Source of the DNA: Pseudoalteromonas marina
GTDB lineage: Bacteria > Pseudomonadota > Gammaproteobacteria > Enterobacterales > Alteromonadaceae
DNA: 64,000 bases
Assembly (NCBI RefSeq): GCF_000238335.3
Contig: NZ_AHCB03000005.1
Coordinates: forward strand, 1,550,001 to 1,614,000
Direction of reading: 5' to 3'
The position numbers were made by a program, and so were the translations under genes. Of the stretch, positions 26,333 through 35,376 are shown one piece after another (position 1 is the stretch's first letter; every line of letters starts with the position of its first letter). The notes below the pieces were generated by a model. That model had not been told where the DNA came from and did no database searches. It saw nothing but the letters and a program-made list of their open reading frames with translations.

Positions 26333-26352
26333 CTACATCTAAAACTAATGTT

Positions 26353-26829
26353 TTATAAAATTTCTACCACTTCATATTCATGGTTTTTGCCTGCGATGGT
26401 TAGGCTTACTTCATCATCAAACTGTTTGCCTAAAAGTTGTTTGCCCAGCGGGGCTTCGGGTGTAACAACTTGAATAGTGATATTTTTTACTTCAACCGTT
26501 AAGCCGCCTGCGGCTGGGCCTAAATAAAACCATTTTTGTAGGGCGTTTTCATCTTCTAGGCAAACGAGTGAGCTTATAATCACTTTATTATGAGTGGGCT
26601 CTTTAAAAATAGTTTCAAATTGTTTAATACTTTTGTAGCAATCGTTTACGCGCTCGGCTTGGCCTTGTGCTAAATAAGCGGCTTCGAGTCCTAGGGTATC
26701 GTACTGCGTTTCTGCAACGCTTTCTTCGTGAGTTGCGGCGTCGTGCGCGGCTTTTGCTGCTTGTTTTGCGCTGTTTAATTGTGCTTCAAGTGCAAATTTA
26801 AGGTGTTCTATTACGTGGGATTTATTCAT
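26353..26829 (-). CDS. GreA/GreB-family protein
   Basis: A protein of 158 residues likely to bind RNA polymerase through the secondary channel. Residues about 8-75 make the helical coiled coil, with an acidic segment THEESVAETQYDTLG at the tip, comparable to the catalytic acidic tip of Gre factors. The C-terminal FKBP-like domain ends TPEAPLGKQLLGKQF and YEVVEIL, the usual GreA/B signature. It is neither typical GreA nor GreB in the tip sequence, so the transcript-cleavage role is inferred. It is transcribed toward the cassette-like island, with the REP-like palindrome just downstream. Confidence 0.78.
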   Translation of the reverse strand: MNKSHVIEHLKFALEAQLNSAKQAAKAAHDAATHEESVAETQYDTLGLEAAYLAQGQAERVNDCYKSIKQFETIFKEPTHNKVIISSLVCLEDENALQKWFYLGPAAGGLTVEVKNITIQVVTPEAPLGKQLLGKQFDDEVSLTIAGKNHEYEVVEIL

Positions 26830-26946
26830 GAAAGGCGCTAATAACCAATACGGTAAACTATGTGATTAATTTTACCGTTATAAGGCGCTTAAAACCATTA
26901 TTTTAAGCACCAGTGTTTTAATGCAGATTTTTAAAAGCATTTATTG

Positions 26947-27885
26947 CTAGGGCATATCGAGCAACGCTTGCGTTTCTGCATCTTGTTTTTCTTCGTAATT
27001 TTTAGCACTTAACCCTAAAAGCTCGGGTAACGTGGCGGCAATACAAATAGATGAGAACGTACCTACTACAATGCCGGTAAATAGCGCGATGGCAAAGCCT
27101 TGTAATGGCGCGCCTGCGAGGAGCCAAACACTTGCAACTGTAGCAAGCGTGGTGCCCGATGTAATAAGCGTACGTGTTAAGGTACTTTTTATGGCGTTGT
27201 TAATAATACTTGCCGGGCTAAGCGCATTATTAGATTTAACACGTAAAAGCTCGCGTACTCTATCGCCTACTATTATAGAGTCGTTAAGTGAATAACCTAT
27301 AATGGCGAGTAAACTGGCAAGTACGGTTAAATTAAATTCAATACTTAATAGCGAAAATAGCCCCAGTACCAGTAATAAATCATGCACTAGCGCAACCACA
27401 GAGCCAACAGCTAAACGCCATTCAAACCGTACTGCTAAATAAAGCATTACTGCAACCATGGCTGAAAATAGCGCTAAACAACCTTGTTCAAACAGTTCAT
27501 CACCCACTTGCGAGCCAATATACGCTGATGACAAAACCTCGGCGTTAATGTCTGCATTTTGTGTAATGGCGCTTTGCCAATCACTACTGTTTGCTGTTGA
27601 ATCGCTAGGCGCTTCGCGTAGTTGAAAGTGATTATTTCCTTGTGCGGTTAGTTCAAACTCGCCATTGTGATTTTTAGTAATAAATTGCTCAAGCTGTTTT
27701 AGCTCAACACCTTGGCTGGTGGTAAATTCTGTTAGGTAACCACCGGTAAAGTCGAGTCCAAAATTAAGCCCTTTTTGACTAAGCGTAAATACCGATAGCA
27801 GTACAAGTATGACGCTCAAAAGCATGCCCGAAAAACGCAGACGTGTACCCGCCTCGCCCTTTAAAAAAGTGTTAAGCATGTGCAT
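26947..27885 (-). CDS. secF: Protein translocase subunit SecF (second copy type)
   Basis: Inner-membrane partner of SecD that uses the ion gradient to pull proteins out of SecYEG. The 312 residues have one N-terminal helix, the motif GLNFGLDFTGGYLTEF, a periplasmic domain, and five helices with LAIIGYSLNDSIIVGDRVRELLR and TSGTTLATVASVWLLAGAPLQGFAIAL. The start overlaps the secD stop by 14 bases; ATG at 27885 or two codons later (27879, better spaced from AGGAG) is possible. It lacks the yajC/tgt neighbours of the canonical locus, which suggests a paralogous SecDF. Confidence 0.93.
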   Translation of the reverse strand: MHMLNTFLKGEAGTRLRFSGMLLSVILVLLSVFTLSQKGLNFGLDFTGGYLTEFTTSQGVELKQLEQFITKNHNGEFELTAQGNNHFQLREAPSDSTANSSDWQSAITQNADINAEVLSSAYIGSQVGDELFEQGCLALFSAMVAVMLYLAVRFEWRLAVGSVVALVHDLLLVLGLFSLLSIEFNLTVLASLLAIIGYSLNDSIIVGDRVRELLRVKSNNALSPASIINNAIKSTLTRTLITSGTTLATVASVWLLAGAPLQGFAIALFTGIVVGTFSSICIAATLPELLGLSAKNYEEKQDAETQALLDMP

Positions 27886-29710
27886 TTACTCCTGCTTTTT
27901 TAGTCATTTTTAAATATACCGTTTGGCTTAGTACTTTTGATACGTAGACACCAGTAAATACCGAGGTTATTAAGCCAAGTGCCAATGTTATGGCAAAACC
28001 TTTAACTGGGCCGTAACCTATTCCATATAAAATAAGCGCGGTGATCATGGTGGTTATATTGGCATCAAATATGGTGTTAGCGGCTTGCTTGTAACCTTCT
28101 TGAATAGCTTGATAAGCAGAGCGGCCTTTTCTACGCTCTTCTTTTATTCGCTCAAATATAATAACGTTGGTATCTACCGCCATACCAATGGTGAGTACCA
28201 GCCCGGCAATACCCGGAAGCGTTAACACAACCCCTGGTAATAACGACATTAGCCCCACAAGCGACGTTAAATTTAATAACAGCGCGACGTTTGCAATAAG
28301 CCCTAAACGGCGATACCACAGCGCCATAAAGGCAAGTGTAATACCCATACCAAGCATTAATGCGGCCAAGCCGTTAGTTATATTTTCTTGACCTAGGCTC
28401 GGCCCTATTGTTTGCTCGTGCACTATAGTTACCGGCGCAGTCAGCGAACCTGCTCGTAATAACAGGGCTAAATCGGCCGCTGCTTGTTGGCTTTTCATAT
28501 TGGTAATACTAAAACGTGAACTTAAATGCTGCGCAATATTAGCCACGTTTATAACTTCACTTTTTTTAACGGTTTCACCGTTTGCGTTTTGAGAGTACTC
28601 TGAGTAAACCGTGGCCATAGGCTTACCAATATTAGCTTTTGAAAATGCCGACATGGCATCGCCGCCTTGCCCATCTAGGCTAAGTTGAACCAGTGGCTTA
28701 CCCCAGTCGTCGCGCCCTATGTTTGCATTATTAATGTGATCGCCTGTAAAAATTGGCACAGGATCAAGTTTGATTGTTCCGCCCGATTGCATATTAAAAG
28801 TTTGGCCACCCACTTCTTTTAACTGATAAAACCCAAGTGAAGCAGTTGCACCAATAATGCGCTTAGCCTCGGTTGGGTCTTGCACACCTGGCAGCTCAAT
28901 ACGTATACGCTGTGTGCCTTGCCGCTGTGTTACAGCCTCAGTAATACCTAATTCTTCTATGCGTGAGCGAAGTGTGGTGAGTGTTTGGCTCATTACTTCT
29001 TTGTCAAAGTTGCTACGCCCTTGCTCTGAATAGCTAAACTTGGCGTTTTTAACATTGCCATTATTGGTTGTTGTAACCGCTAAATTAGCAAAGCGACTTT
29101 GAAGCTCATCTATCACTGGGTTAAGTTTTTGCACCGCGTTAGGCAGCGCATTAATTTCAAAGCCATGCCCTGTTTGCTGCGCTTTAAGGCCGTACGCTTT
29201 TTGCTTTATAATGATTGATTTAGCTTGTTGATACGCACTGGTTAATTGCTCATCAATTGCTTTATCTAAATCTACGTCGAGTACAAATAGCACGCCGCCG
29301 TTTAAATCTAGTCCCAATTTTATTGGCGATAAACCAAATTCTTGCAGCCAAATTGGGCTTGTTGCATGCTCTACAATTTTAACTTGCGTGTTTAGGTACT
29401 GCGCCTTTATAGCCGCTTGAGCTTGGGCGCTTTTACTTGGCTCGTTTAACAGAATATTTATAGATGTTTTATTATTTACCCCTTGCTCTACTTTTAAGCC
29501 TTGGCTATTTAAAAAAGTAACTAATTCATTAGTACTGGGCACAGCTTGTGTTTCGCTATGTGGTGCGTTGCTTACATGCAACCACGATTTATTAGGGTAT
29601 AAGTTGGGTAATGCGCTTATAGCTAATAAAATCAGCACAATTAGCATGGCTATGTAGCTTAATTTAAATTTAGCCATAAGTGGCTTTTGATCTTTTTTTA
29701 CACTTAACAT
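27872..29710 (-). CDS. secD: Protein translocase subunit SecD (second copy type)
   Basis: The 612 residues match E. coli SecD in length. It has one N-terminal helix (about 14-34), the conserved LGLDLNGGVLFVLDVD, the P1 periplasmic domain with RIEELGITEAVTQRQGTQRIRIELPGV, and five C-terminal helices with TIGMAVDTNVIIFERIKEERRKG, the ion-path region. AAGGA precedes the ATG. The preceding gene encodes a VemP-like arrest peptide, and the bases after its stop can pair with this Shine-Dalgarno, so translation is probably repressed until the upstream ribosome stalls. That mechanism is known for the secDF2 genes of Vibrio alginolyticus and inferred here. Confidence 0.94.
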   Translation of the reverse strand: MLSVKKDQKPLMAKFKLSYIAMLIVLILLAISALPNLYPNKSWLHVSNAPHSETQAVPSTNELVTFLNSQGLKVEQGVNNKTSINILLNEPSKSAQAQAAIKAQYLNTQVKIVEHATSPIWLQEFGLSPIKLGLDLNGGVLFVLDVDLDKAIDEQLTSAYQQAKSIIIKQKAYGLKAQQTGHGFEINALPNAVQKLNPVIDELQSRFANLAVTTTNNGNVKNAKFSYSEQGRSNFDKEVMSQTLTTLRSRIEELGITEAVTQRQGTQRIRIELPGVQDPTEAKRIIGATASLGFYQLKEVGGQTFNMQSGGTIKLDPVPIFTGDHINNANIGRDDWGKPLVQLSLDGQGGDAMSAFSKANIGKPMATVYSEYSQNANGETVKKSEVINVANIAQHLSSRFSITNMKSQQAAADLALLLRAGSLTAPVTIVHEQTIGPSLGQENITNGLAALMLGMGITLAFMALWYRRLGLIANVALLLNLTSLVGLMSLLPGVVLTLPGIAGLVLTIGMAVDTNVIIFERIKEERRKGRSAYQAIQEGYKQAANTIFDANITTMITALILYGIGYGPVKGFAITLALGLITSVFTGVYVSKVLSQTVYLKMTKKAGVNAHA

Positions 29711-29711
29711 G

Positions 29712-29821
29712 TTTTTTCCTTATCACCAGTAAATTACTGGCAACGTACTTTTTAAAAGTACAATTAATCTCAAGGCTTAAACGTAAAACGTTAAAACCTA
29801 ATAAAAATTAAATAAGAAAAA
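29712..29821 (-). promoter_or_regulatory. secD translation-control region
   Basis: On the transcript TTTTTCTTAT (29821-29812), directly after the vemP-like stop, is complementary to the secD Shine-Dalgarno stretch ATAAGGAAAAA (about 29722-29712), ten pairs with one bulged G. Between them three local hairpins (AACGT/ACGTT, GTACTTTT/AAAAGTAC, CCAGTA/TACTGG) would bring the ends together. A ribosome stalled at the end of the upstream gene would disturb the pairing and open the secD start. Confidence 0.6.
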
Positions 29822-30283
29822 TTAAGCGTGGTAGGTAGTTACTGCTTTGTAGAGTAAGTTGGCATCTTTCCAGCCACTTAAACGGGATTTTTTACTGTGA
29901 TGCACAAGCGTATACCAAGGCTGAATAGCATTTACAGCTTGGGGGCGTAAAAATATTTGCCTAACAAGGTGCTGCGCAAAAAACTCAAAAACAACATCGT
30001 ATTCTGGCTCACTTTGAACTGTGTGCAAAAAAAGTGACGCATTACTTGCTGTAAGCCTTGGCTGATGTGAGTCAAAATCGGTGTGTTGTGTTTTTTTATG
30101 CGCAGGTGCGTCTGCAGACTTTTTAGTAGGCTTTGTTTTAGTTATATCAATAGCATCTGTAAATAAAATGTGCGAACTGACAGCTGGATTCAAATTTTGT
30201 GTTACCTGCACAGCATTACTCTGCACACTAAACAGTGCAGCTAGAAGCAAAAAAGCAGTTATAAAAACACGAAATTTAAACAT
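29822..30283 (-). CDS. vemP: VemP-like secretion-monitor arrest peptide
   Basis: An exported protein of 153 residues upstream of secDF. The signal sequence is FRVFITAFLLLAALFSVQSNA. Near the C-terminus residues 133-148 read SRLSGWKDANLLYKAV, matching the R-x-S-G-W-K-x-x-N-x-x-Y-x-A pattern I recall from the arrest motif of Vibrio VemP (159 residues, also directly upstream of secDF2). VemP stalls the ribosome a few codons before its stop unless it is being exported, and the stall opens the secD2 start. Length, signal peptide, motif position (15 codons from the end) and gene order all agree. The middle part shows no likeness I can confirm. ATG start; promoter in the 94-base gap to the divergent ABC transporter gene. 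Confidence 0.8.
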   Translation of the reverse strand: MFKFRVFITAFLLLAALFSVQSNAVQVTQNLNPAVSSHILFTDAIDITKTKPTKKSADAPAHKKTQHTDFDSHQPRLTASNASLFLHTVQSEPEYDVVFEFFAQHLVRQIFLRPQAVNAIQPWYTLVHHSKKSRLSGWKDANLLYKAVTTYHA

Positions 30284-30377
30284 ACTTAGATCAAACTAAA
30301 ATAAGTGATGCCTAGTATATTAGGGCAACTATTTAAAATACAATGCTTAACAATTAAGTATTTAAACGAGAAAAATA

Positions 30378-32156
30378 ATGCGCTCCAGACAAAACGTTGA
30401 AAAACGTGCAGACGCCATGAATTTAAAACAAAGCGTTAGAACGTTGTGGCCTTACATTACAAAGTTTAAAGGGCGCGTATTTATTGCGCTTTTAGCGCTT
30501 ATCGGTGCTAAAGGCGCCACACTTTTAATGCCTTGGGTGTTAAAAGAAATTATCGACTCGGTTGATAAATCAATAAACCCAGTGTTGGTCATTCCCGCTC
30601 TATTATTACTTATGTACGGCGGTTTGCGTTTCGCTAGTGTGTTTTTAGGTGAAGTAAGAGACGCTGTTTTTTCACGGGTAACCGAACATGCTATGCGCAA
30701 TATTGGCCTAAAAGTGTTTAAGCATTTGCACTCGCTTGAACTTGCATTTCACTTAGACAGGCAAACTGGTGGTATAAGCCGTGACATAGAACGTGGTACC
30801 AGTGGACTCAGCTTTTTAATGCGCTTTTTAATGTTTAACATTGTGCCTACCCTTTTTGAAATTCTCACCGTTGCTATTATTTTTGGGTCGCTATTTTCTA
30901 TTTGGTTCGCGTTAATTACACTTCTTGCTGTTGGTGTATATATATTTTTTACAGTCACGGTGACACAGTGGCGTAATCGTTTTATTCGTGAATCAAACGC
31001 AGCTGATAACCTCAGTAACACACGCGCAATAGACAGCTTACTTAATTATGAAACTGTAAAATATTTTAATAATGAGCAGTTTGAAGCCAAAACATATGAC
31101 TCATTTTTAGCTAATTGGGAAACCGCGCGTTTAAAAAATAGAATGTCTTTGCTTGCGCTTAATTCAGGGCAAGCATTAATTATTGCCAGTGCCATCACCG
31201 CGTTAATGTGGTTAGGTTCAAGCGAGGTAGTAACGGGGTCACTAAGCATTGGTGAATTAGTAATGATAAACGCGTATATGATCCAATTATTTTTACCGCT
31301 TAACTTTTTGGGTTTTGTTTATCGTGAAATTCGCCGCGCTCTTACCGATTTAGAAAACATGCTGGGCTTACTCAATAAAAAACCACAAGTCACTAATGCT
31401 CCAAATGCAAATACACTTAATGTCCCAAATGGGGAAATTGCCTTTAATAATGTGAGTTTTAGCTACAACGCTAGCCGCCCTATTTTAAATAATATTAGCT
31501 TTAAAGTGAAAGCGGGTAGCAAGGTAGCTATTGTGGGCGCAAGTGGTGCTGGCAAAAGTTCACTAGCGCGCCTGCTCTATCGTTTTTATGATGTAACATC
31601 GGGCAGCATTACTATTGATAACCAAGCTATTAACTCGGTCACGCTTAATAGCCTTCGTAAAGCTATTGCTATTGTTCCTCAAGATACCGTTTTATTTAAC
31701 ACAACAATTCGTGAAAACATTGCCTATGGCCGCCCTTCTGCAAGCGATAGTGATATTGATAAAGCCATTGAAATGGCTCATTTAAAAGATTTCATTAATA
31801 CGTTAGCTGATGGCGATAAAACCCGAGTGGGTGAACGAGGTCTAAAAGTATCTGGCGGCGAAAAACAGCGTATTGCAATAGCACGCGCTATTTTAAAACA
31901 ATCCCCAATTTTAATATTTGACGAGGCAACGTCGGCACTCGACTCTCAGGCCGAGCAAGCAATTTTAAAGGCAATGCATGAAGTAGCCAGCGAGCACACC
32001 AGTATTGTAATTGCGCATAGGTTATCAACCATTACTGATGCCCACACTATTATTGTGCTTAAGTCGGGCCAAATTGTTGAACAAGGGCAACATAACGAAT
32101 TGCTGACCTTGGGTGGTGAATACGCACATATGTGGGCATTACAACAACAAGATTAA
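30378..32156 (+). CDS. Atm1/ABCB7-type ABC exporter
   Basis: A half-size ABC exporter of 592 residues with an N-terminal six-helix domain (about 35-320) and a C-terminal ATPase. The membrane domain has SRDIERGTSGLSFLMRF and NYETVKYFNNEQFE, characteristic of the Atm1/HMT1 group that exports glutathione-linked or metal-related compounds. The ATPase shows Walker A GASGAGKSS, signature VSGGEKQR, Walker B ILIFDEATSALD and the H-loop IAHRLST. Substrate cannot be told, though glutathione conjugates are plausible. The start at 30378 has GAGAA upstream; an ATG at 30417 is an alternative. It is divergent from vemP-secDF. Confidence 0.9.
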   Translation: MRSRQNVEKRADAMNLKQSVRTLWPYITKFKGRVFIALLALIGAKGATLLMPWVLKEIIDSVDKSINPVLVIPALLLLMYGGLRFASVFLGEVRDAVFSRVTEHAMRNIGLKVFKHLHSLELAFHLDRQTGGISRDIERGTSGLSFLMRFLMFNIVPTLFEILTVAIIFGSLFSIWFALITLLAVGVYIFFTVTVTQWRNRFIRESNAADNLSNTRAIDSLLNYETVKYFNNEQFEAKTYDSFLANWETARLKNRMSLLALNSGQALIIASAITALMWLGSSEVVTGSLSIGELVMINAYMIQLFLPLNFLGFVYREIRRALTDLENMLGLLNKKPQVTNAPNANTLNVPNGEIAFNNVSFSYNASRPILNNISFKVKAGSKVAIVGASGAGKSSLARLLYRFYDVTSGSITIDNQAINSVTLNSLRKAIAIVPQDTVLFNTTIRENIAYGRPSASDSDIDKAIEMAHLKDFINTLADGDKTRVGERGLKVSGGEKQRIAIARAILKQSPILIFDEATSALDSQAEQAILKAMHEVASEHTSIVIAHRLSTITDAHTIIVLKSGQIVEQGQHNELLTLGGEYAHMWALQQQD

Positions 32157-32326
32157 CCTGTTTATTAATTTATGTTGGTAGCTTGTTGCTTGCGTTGCTT
32201 ATTGGTTTTATCGGATCAGGCTGTGATTCACCTCAAAAGAATTGTGTGCCTGTCTTTTATACATAACAATCAAAATGATATTTTTATAACAAAAATTAAC
32301 AAATTCATTATCCAGGGGGATAAACG

Positions 32327-34405
32327 ATGAAAAAGAGTTTAATTGCAGCGGCTTTAGCTGCCACTTTTATAACAGGCTGTTCAGAGCCACAAACTACAAG
32401 CAGTCAAGTTCAAACTGCAAGCACAGAAAATACAGTTGTTAGCAATAAAGCTGAATTAGGTAGCTTTGGTGTTGATTTATCAGCGCGTAACGAAGCCGTT
32501 AAACCTGGTGATGACTTTTTCATGTACGCCAGTGGCACGTGGTACGACAACTACAATATGCCAGCAGACAAAACGCGTTATGGTGCGTTTTCGGCTTTAG
32601 CAGAACGCAGTGAAGACCGTGTTAAAAAAATTATTGAAGACATTGCAGCACGTAAAGAACTAAACGCTGAAGAGCAATTGGTTGCTGATTTTTATAATTC
32701 GTACATGGATACCGACACACTTAATGAACTTGGTGTTAAACCTATTCAACCGCTGTTAAATCAAATTAGTAATATGGAATCTACCGACGACTTAGCTTAT
32801 GTATTTGGGCAATCGTGGTTATCGGGCCTTCGTACTCCTATTGGTGGTGGTATGTGGTTTAACCGTTTAGACCCAAATAAATACGAAATGTCGTTAGGCG
32901 CTGGTGGTTTAGGTTTACCAGACCGTTCATACTATTTAGAAGATGCTGAGCGTTTTGTTAAAACCCGTGAAGCTTACGTGGCTCATATTGCCGACATGCT
33001 AAAATTTGCCAATGTTGATAACACAACAGAACGCGCAAAAGCCATACTAGAGCTTGAAACTAAAATAGCACAAGGCCATTGGCCGCGCGAAAAACGACGT
33101 AATCGCGACCTGTCGTTAAATCAAATTAAACGTGAAGATTTAGTAGCTACATACCCTGGTTTTAACTGGGATGTATATTTTGAGCAAACGGGATACAAAG
33201 TTCCTCAACTTAATGTATCTCAGCCTGAACCGATTAAAGCCATGATTGAGCTTATCAATAATGAAGATTTAGCGGTTTGGAAAGACTACTTAACCTACCA
33301 TGCAATTAGCGGTAATGCAGGTTTACTTTCTGAAGATATTTTTAATACACGTTTTGCATTTTATGGCAAAGAACTAAACGGCCAGCAAGAACCACGCCCT
33401 CGCTGGAAACGTGCAATTAACGAAATGTCGGGCACAAGCTCGCTTGGCTTTGCTATTGGTAAAATTTACGTTGACCAATACTTTCCTGAATCATCTAAAC
33501 AACAAATGTCTGAACTGGTTGAAAACCTGCGTTCAGCATTAGGTGAGCGAATTGATAATCTTGATTGGATGGGCGCTGAAACGAAGGTAAACGCACGTGC
33601 TAAGTTAGCAGCATTTGTTCCAAAAATTGGTTACCCAGATGTATGGCAGTCTTACGATGGTTTAACTATTAGCCAAAACGATTTAGTAGGTAACGTTAAA
33701 AACATGCGTGAATTTTTCCGCGCTGAAAGCGTAGAAAAAGAACTACAAAAAACTGACCGTAACCGTTGGGGCATGACACCACAACGTGTAAATGCATACT
33801 ACAATAGCTCGTTTAACGAAATTGTGTTTCCAGCTGCTATATTACAACCTCCGTTTTTTGATCCAAATGCCGATCCAGCGGTTAACTACGGCGGCATTGG
33901 TGCTGTAATTGGCCACGAAATGGGCCATGGATTTGATGATCAGGGTTCAAAATCTGATGCTAACGGTATTCAACGTAACTGGTGGACAGACGAAGACCGC
34001 GCTGCATTTGATGCAAAAGCAGACCAACTTGCCGCACAGTACAGTAAATACGAACCTATTGAAGGTAACTTTGTAAATGGGCGTAATAGCCTAGGCGAAA
34101 ATATTGGTGATGTGGGTGGTTTAGCCATGGCTTACCACGCATACAAACTAAGCCTAAATGGTAAAGAAGCGCCTGTCATTGACGGTGTAACTGGCGATCA
34201 ACGTTTCTTTTTAGCTTGGGCACAAGTATGGAAAGAAAAACGTACTGAGCAAAGTATGTTAAACCAACTACGCGGTGGTACGCATGCACCAGGTCGCTTT
34301 AGAGCACAAGCACCACGTAACCACGATGCTTGGTACAAAGCATTTGACGTTAAACCTGGTGATGCCTTGTATTTGCCAGAAGAAGAACGCGTTCGTATTT
34401 GGTAA
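32327..34405 (+). CDS. M13-family zinc metallopeptidase, lipoprotein
   Basis: A neprilysin-like endopeptidase of 692 residues, the usual size for PepO-type enzymes. A lipoprotein signal (SLIAAALAATFITGC, Cys19) places it on the periplasmic or outer surface. The zinc site is HEMGH (His530, Glu531, His534) within VIGHEMGHGFDDQG and the third ligand Glu591 in GENIGDVGG. NAYYNSSFNEIVFPAAILQPPFF and the arginine-containing C-terminal part (RVNAYYN, LRGGTHAPGRFRA) are typical of the family. It is a single gene with a clear terminator. It probably trims peptides in the envelope. Confidence 0.95.
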   Translation: MKKSLIAAALAATFITGCSEPQTTSSQVQTASTENTVVSNKAELGSFGVDLSARNEAVKPGDDFFMYASGTWYDNYNMPADKTRYGAFSALAERSEDRVKKIIEDIAARKELNAEEQLVADFYNSYMDTDTLNELGVKPIQPLLNQISNMESTDDLAYVFGQSWLSGLRTPIGGGMWFNRLDPNKYEMSLGAGGLGLPDRSYYLEDAERFVKTREAYVAHIADMLKFANVDNTTERAKAILELETKIAQGHWPREKRRNRDLSLNQIKREDLVATYPGFNWDVYFEQTGYKVPQLNVSQPEPIKAMIELINNEDLAVWKDYLTYHAISGNAGLLSEDIFNTRFAFYGKELNGQQEPRPRWKRAINEMSGTSSLGFAIGKIYVDQYFPESSKQQMSELVENLRSALGERIDNLDWMGAETKVNARAKLAAFVPKIGYPDVWQSYDGLTISQNDLVGNVKNMREFFRAESVEKELQKTDRNRWGMTPQRVNAYYNSSFNEIVFPAAILQPPFFDPNADPAVNYGGIGAVIGHEMGHGFDDQGSKSDANGIQRNWWTDEDRAAFDAKADQLAAQYSKYEPIEGNFVNGRNSLGENIGDVGGLAMAYHAYKLSLNGKEAPVIDGVTGDQRFFLAWAQVWKEKRTEQSMLNQLRGGTHAPGRFRAQAPRNHDAWYKAFDVKPGDALYLPEEERVRIW

Positions 34406-34434
34406 TTACACTAATACGTATGTAAACAAATACT

Positions 34435-34466
34435 AAACAGCCCGCAACAGCGGGCTGTTTTATTTT
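34435..34466 (+). terminator. Terminator of the M13 peptidase gene
   Basis: AAACAGCCCGC (34435-34445) pairs with GCGGGCTGTTT (34450-34460), loop AACA, followed by TATTTT. Confidence 0.93.
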
Positions 34467-34593
34467 ATGCAAATGGCTATTTTAACTTTTTTACTATTAA
34501 TGTTCCCCATTCCGTACTAGCCCTTAATGCCATTTACCTTTAGAATACGGTCTATTATTTTTCAGTTATTTATAAAATTAAGGCGAAACGCAG

Positions 34594-35307
34594 ATGGGAA
34601 GAGCTTACCAAAACAAAAAAGATTCAATGGCTAAAACTGCGGGTGCTAAAACTAAAGTTTACTCTAAGTACGGTAAAGAAATTTATATTTGTGCTAAAAA
34701 TGGCGGTGTAGATACAGATGGTAATCTATCATTACGCCGTTTAATCGAACGTGCAAAAAAAGACCAAGTGCCAGCACACGTAATTGAACGCGCAATTGAA
34801 AAAGCAAAAGGCGGCGGCGGTGAAGACTACGCAGCAACACGTTACGAAGGTTACGGCCCTGGTAACTGTATGATTATTGTTGACTGTTTAACCGATAACA
34901 ACAAACGTACATTTGCAGACGTACGCGTTTGTTTTACAAAAGCAAATGCTAAAATTGGCGCACAAAATTCGGTGTCACATTTATTTGACCATTTAGCTAT
35001 TTTTGTTTTTGATGGCGACGATGATGAAGCTGTTCTTGAAGCGCTTATGATGGCTGACGTTGATGTAACCGATGTAGAAGTAGACAGCGGTAAAGTAACC
35101 GTATTCGCACCTCATACTGAATACAACAACACACGTACTGCATTAGAAGAAATGGGCATTTCTGAATTTGACGAAGACTTAATTGCGTTTGTACCACAAG
35201 TAGAAGCGCCAATTGAAGGTGAAGATGTTGAAGTAATGGAGCGCTTTTTAGCAATGCTAGAAGATTGTGACGACGTACAAAACGTTTATCATAACGCGCA
35301 ATTCTAA
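34594..35307 (+). CDS. YebC/PmpR-family protein (YeeN subgroup)
   Basis: A cytoplasmic protein of 237 residues of the TACO1/YebC family. It starts [21 protein letters not shown] and has [17 protein letters not shown], the hinge [31 protein letters not shown] and the NSVSHLFDH segment. The N-terminus matches the E. coli YeeN subgroup rather than YebC itself. Members have been described as transcription regulators and more recently as translation factors that relieve ribosome stalling on proline runs; which applies here is open. It ends in its own terminator. Confidence 0.92.
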   Translation: MGRAYQNKKDSMAKTAGAKTKVYSKYGKEIYICAKNGGVDTDGNLSLRRLIERAKKDQVPAHVIERAIEKAKGGGGEDYAATRYEGYGPGNCMIIVDCLTDNNKRTFADVRVCFTKANAKIGAQNSVSHLFDHLAIFVFDGDDDEAVLEALMMADVDVTDVEVDSGKVTVFAPHTEYNNTRTALEEMGISEFDEDLIAFVPQVEAPIEGEDVEVMERFLAMLEDCDDVQNVYHNAQF

Positions 35308-35327
35308 ACCTCATCTACATGTTAATT

Positions 35328-35358
35328 AAAGCCAACAGCCATGTTGGCTTTTTTATTT
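35328..35358 (+). terminator. Terminator of the YebC-family gene
   Basis: AAAGCCAACA (35328-35337) pairs with TGTTGGCTTT (35342-35351), followed by TTTATTT. It shows that the in-frame ATG at 35341 is not the start of the following kinase gene. Confidence 0.9.
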
Positions 35359-35376
35359 ACAGGGCTTTATAAATTA

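Noticed and set aside
35341-35376. In-frame ATG upstream of the LRR-kinase gene as its start
   Set aside because: It falls in the terminator hairpin of the preceding gene and codes for a hydrophobic stub without a ribosome site.
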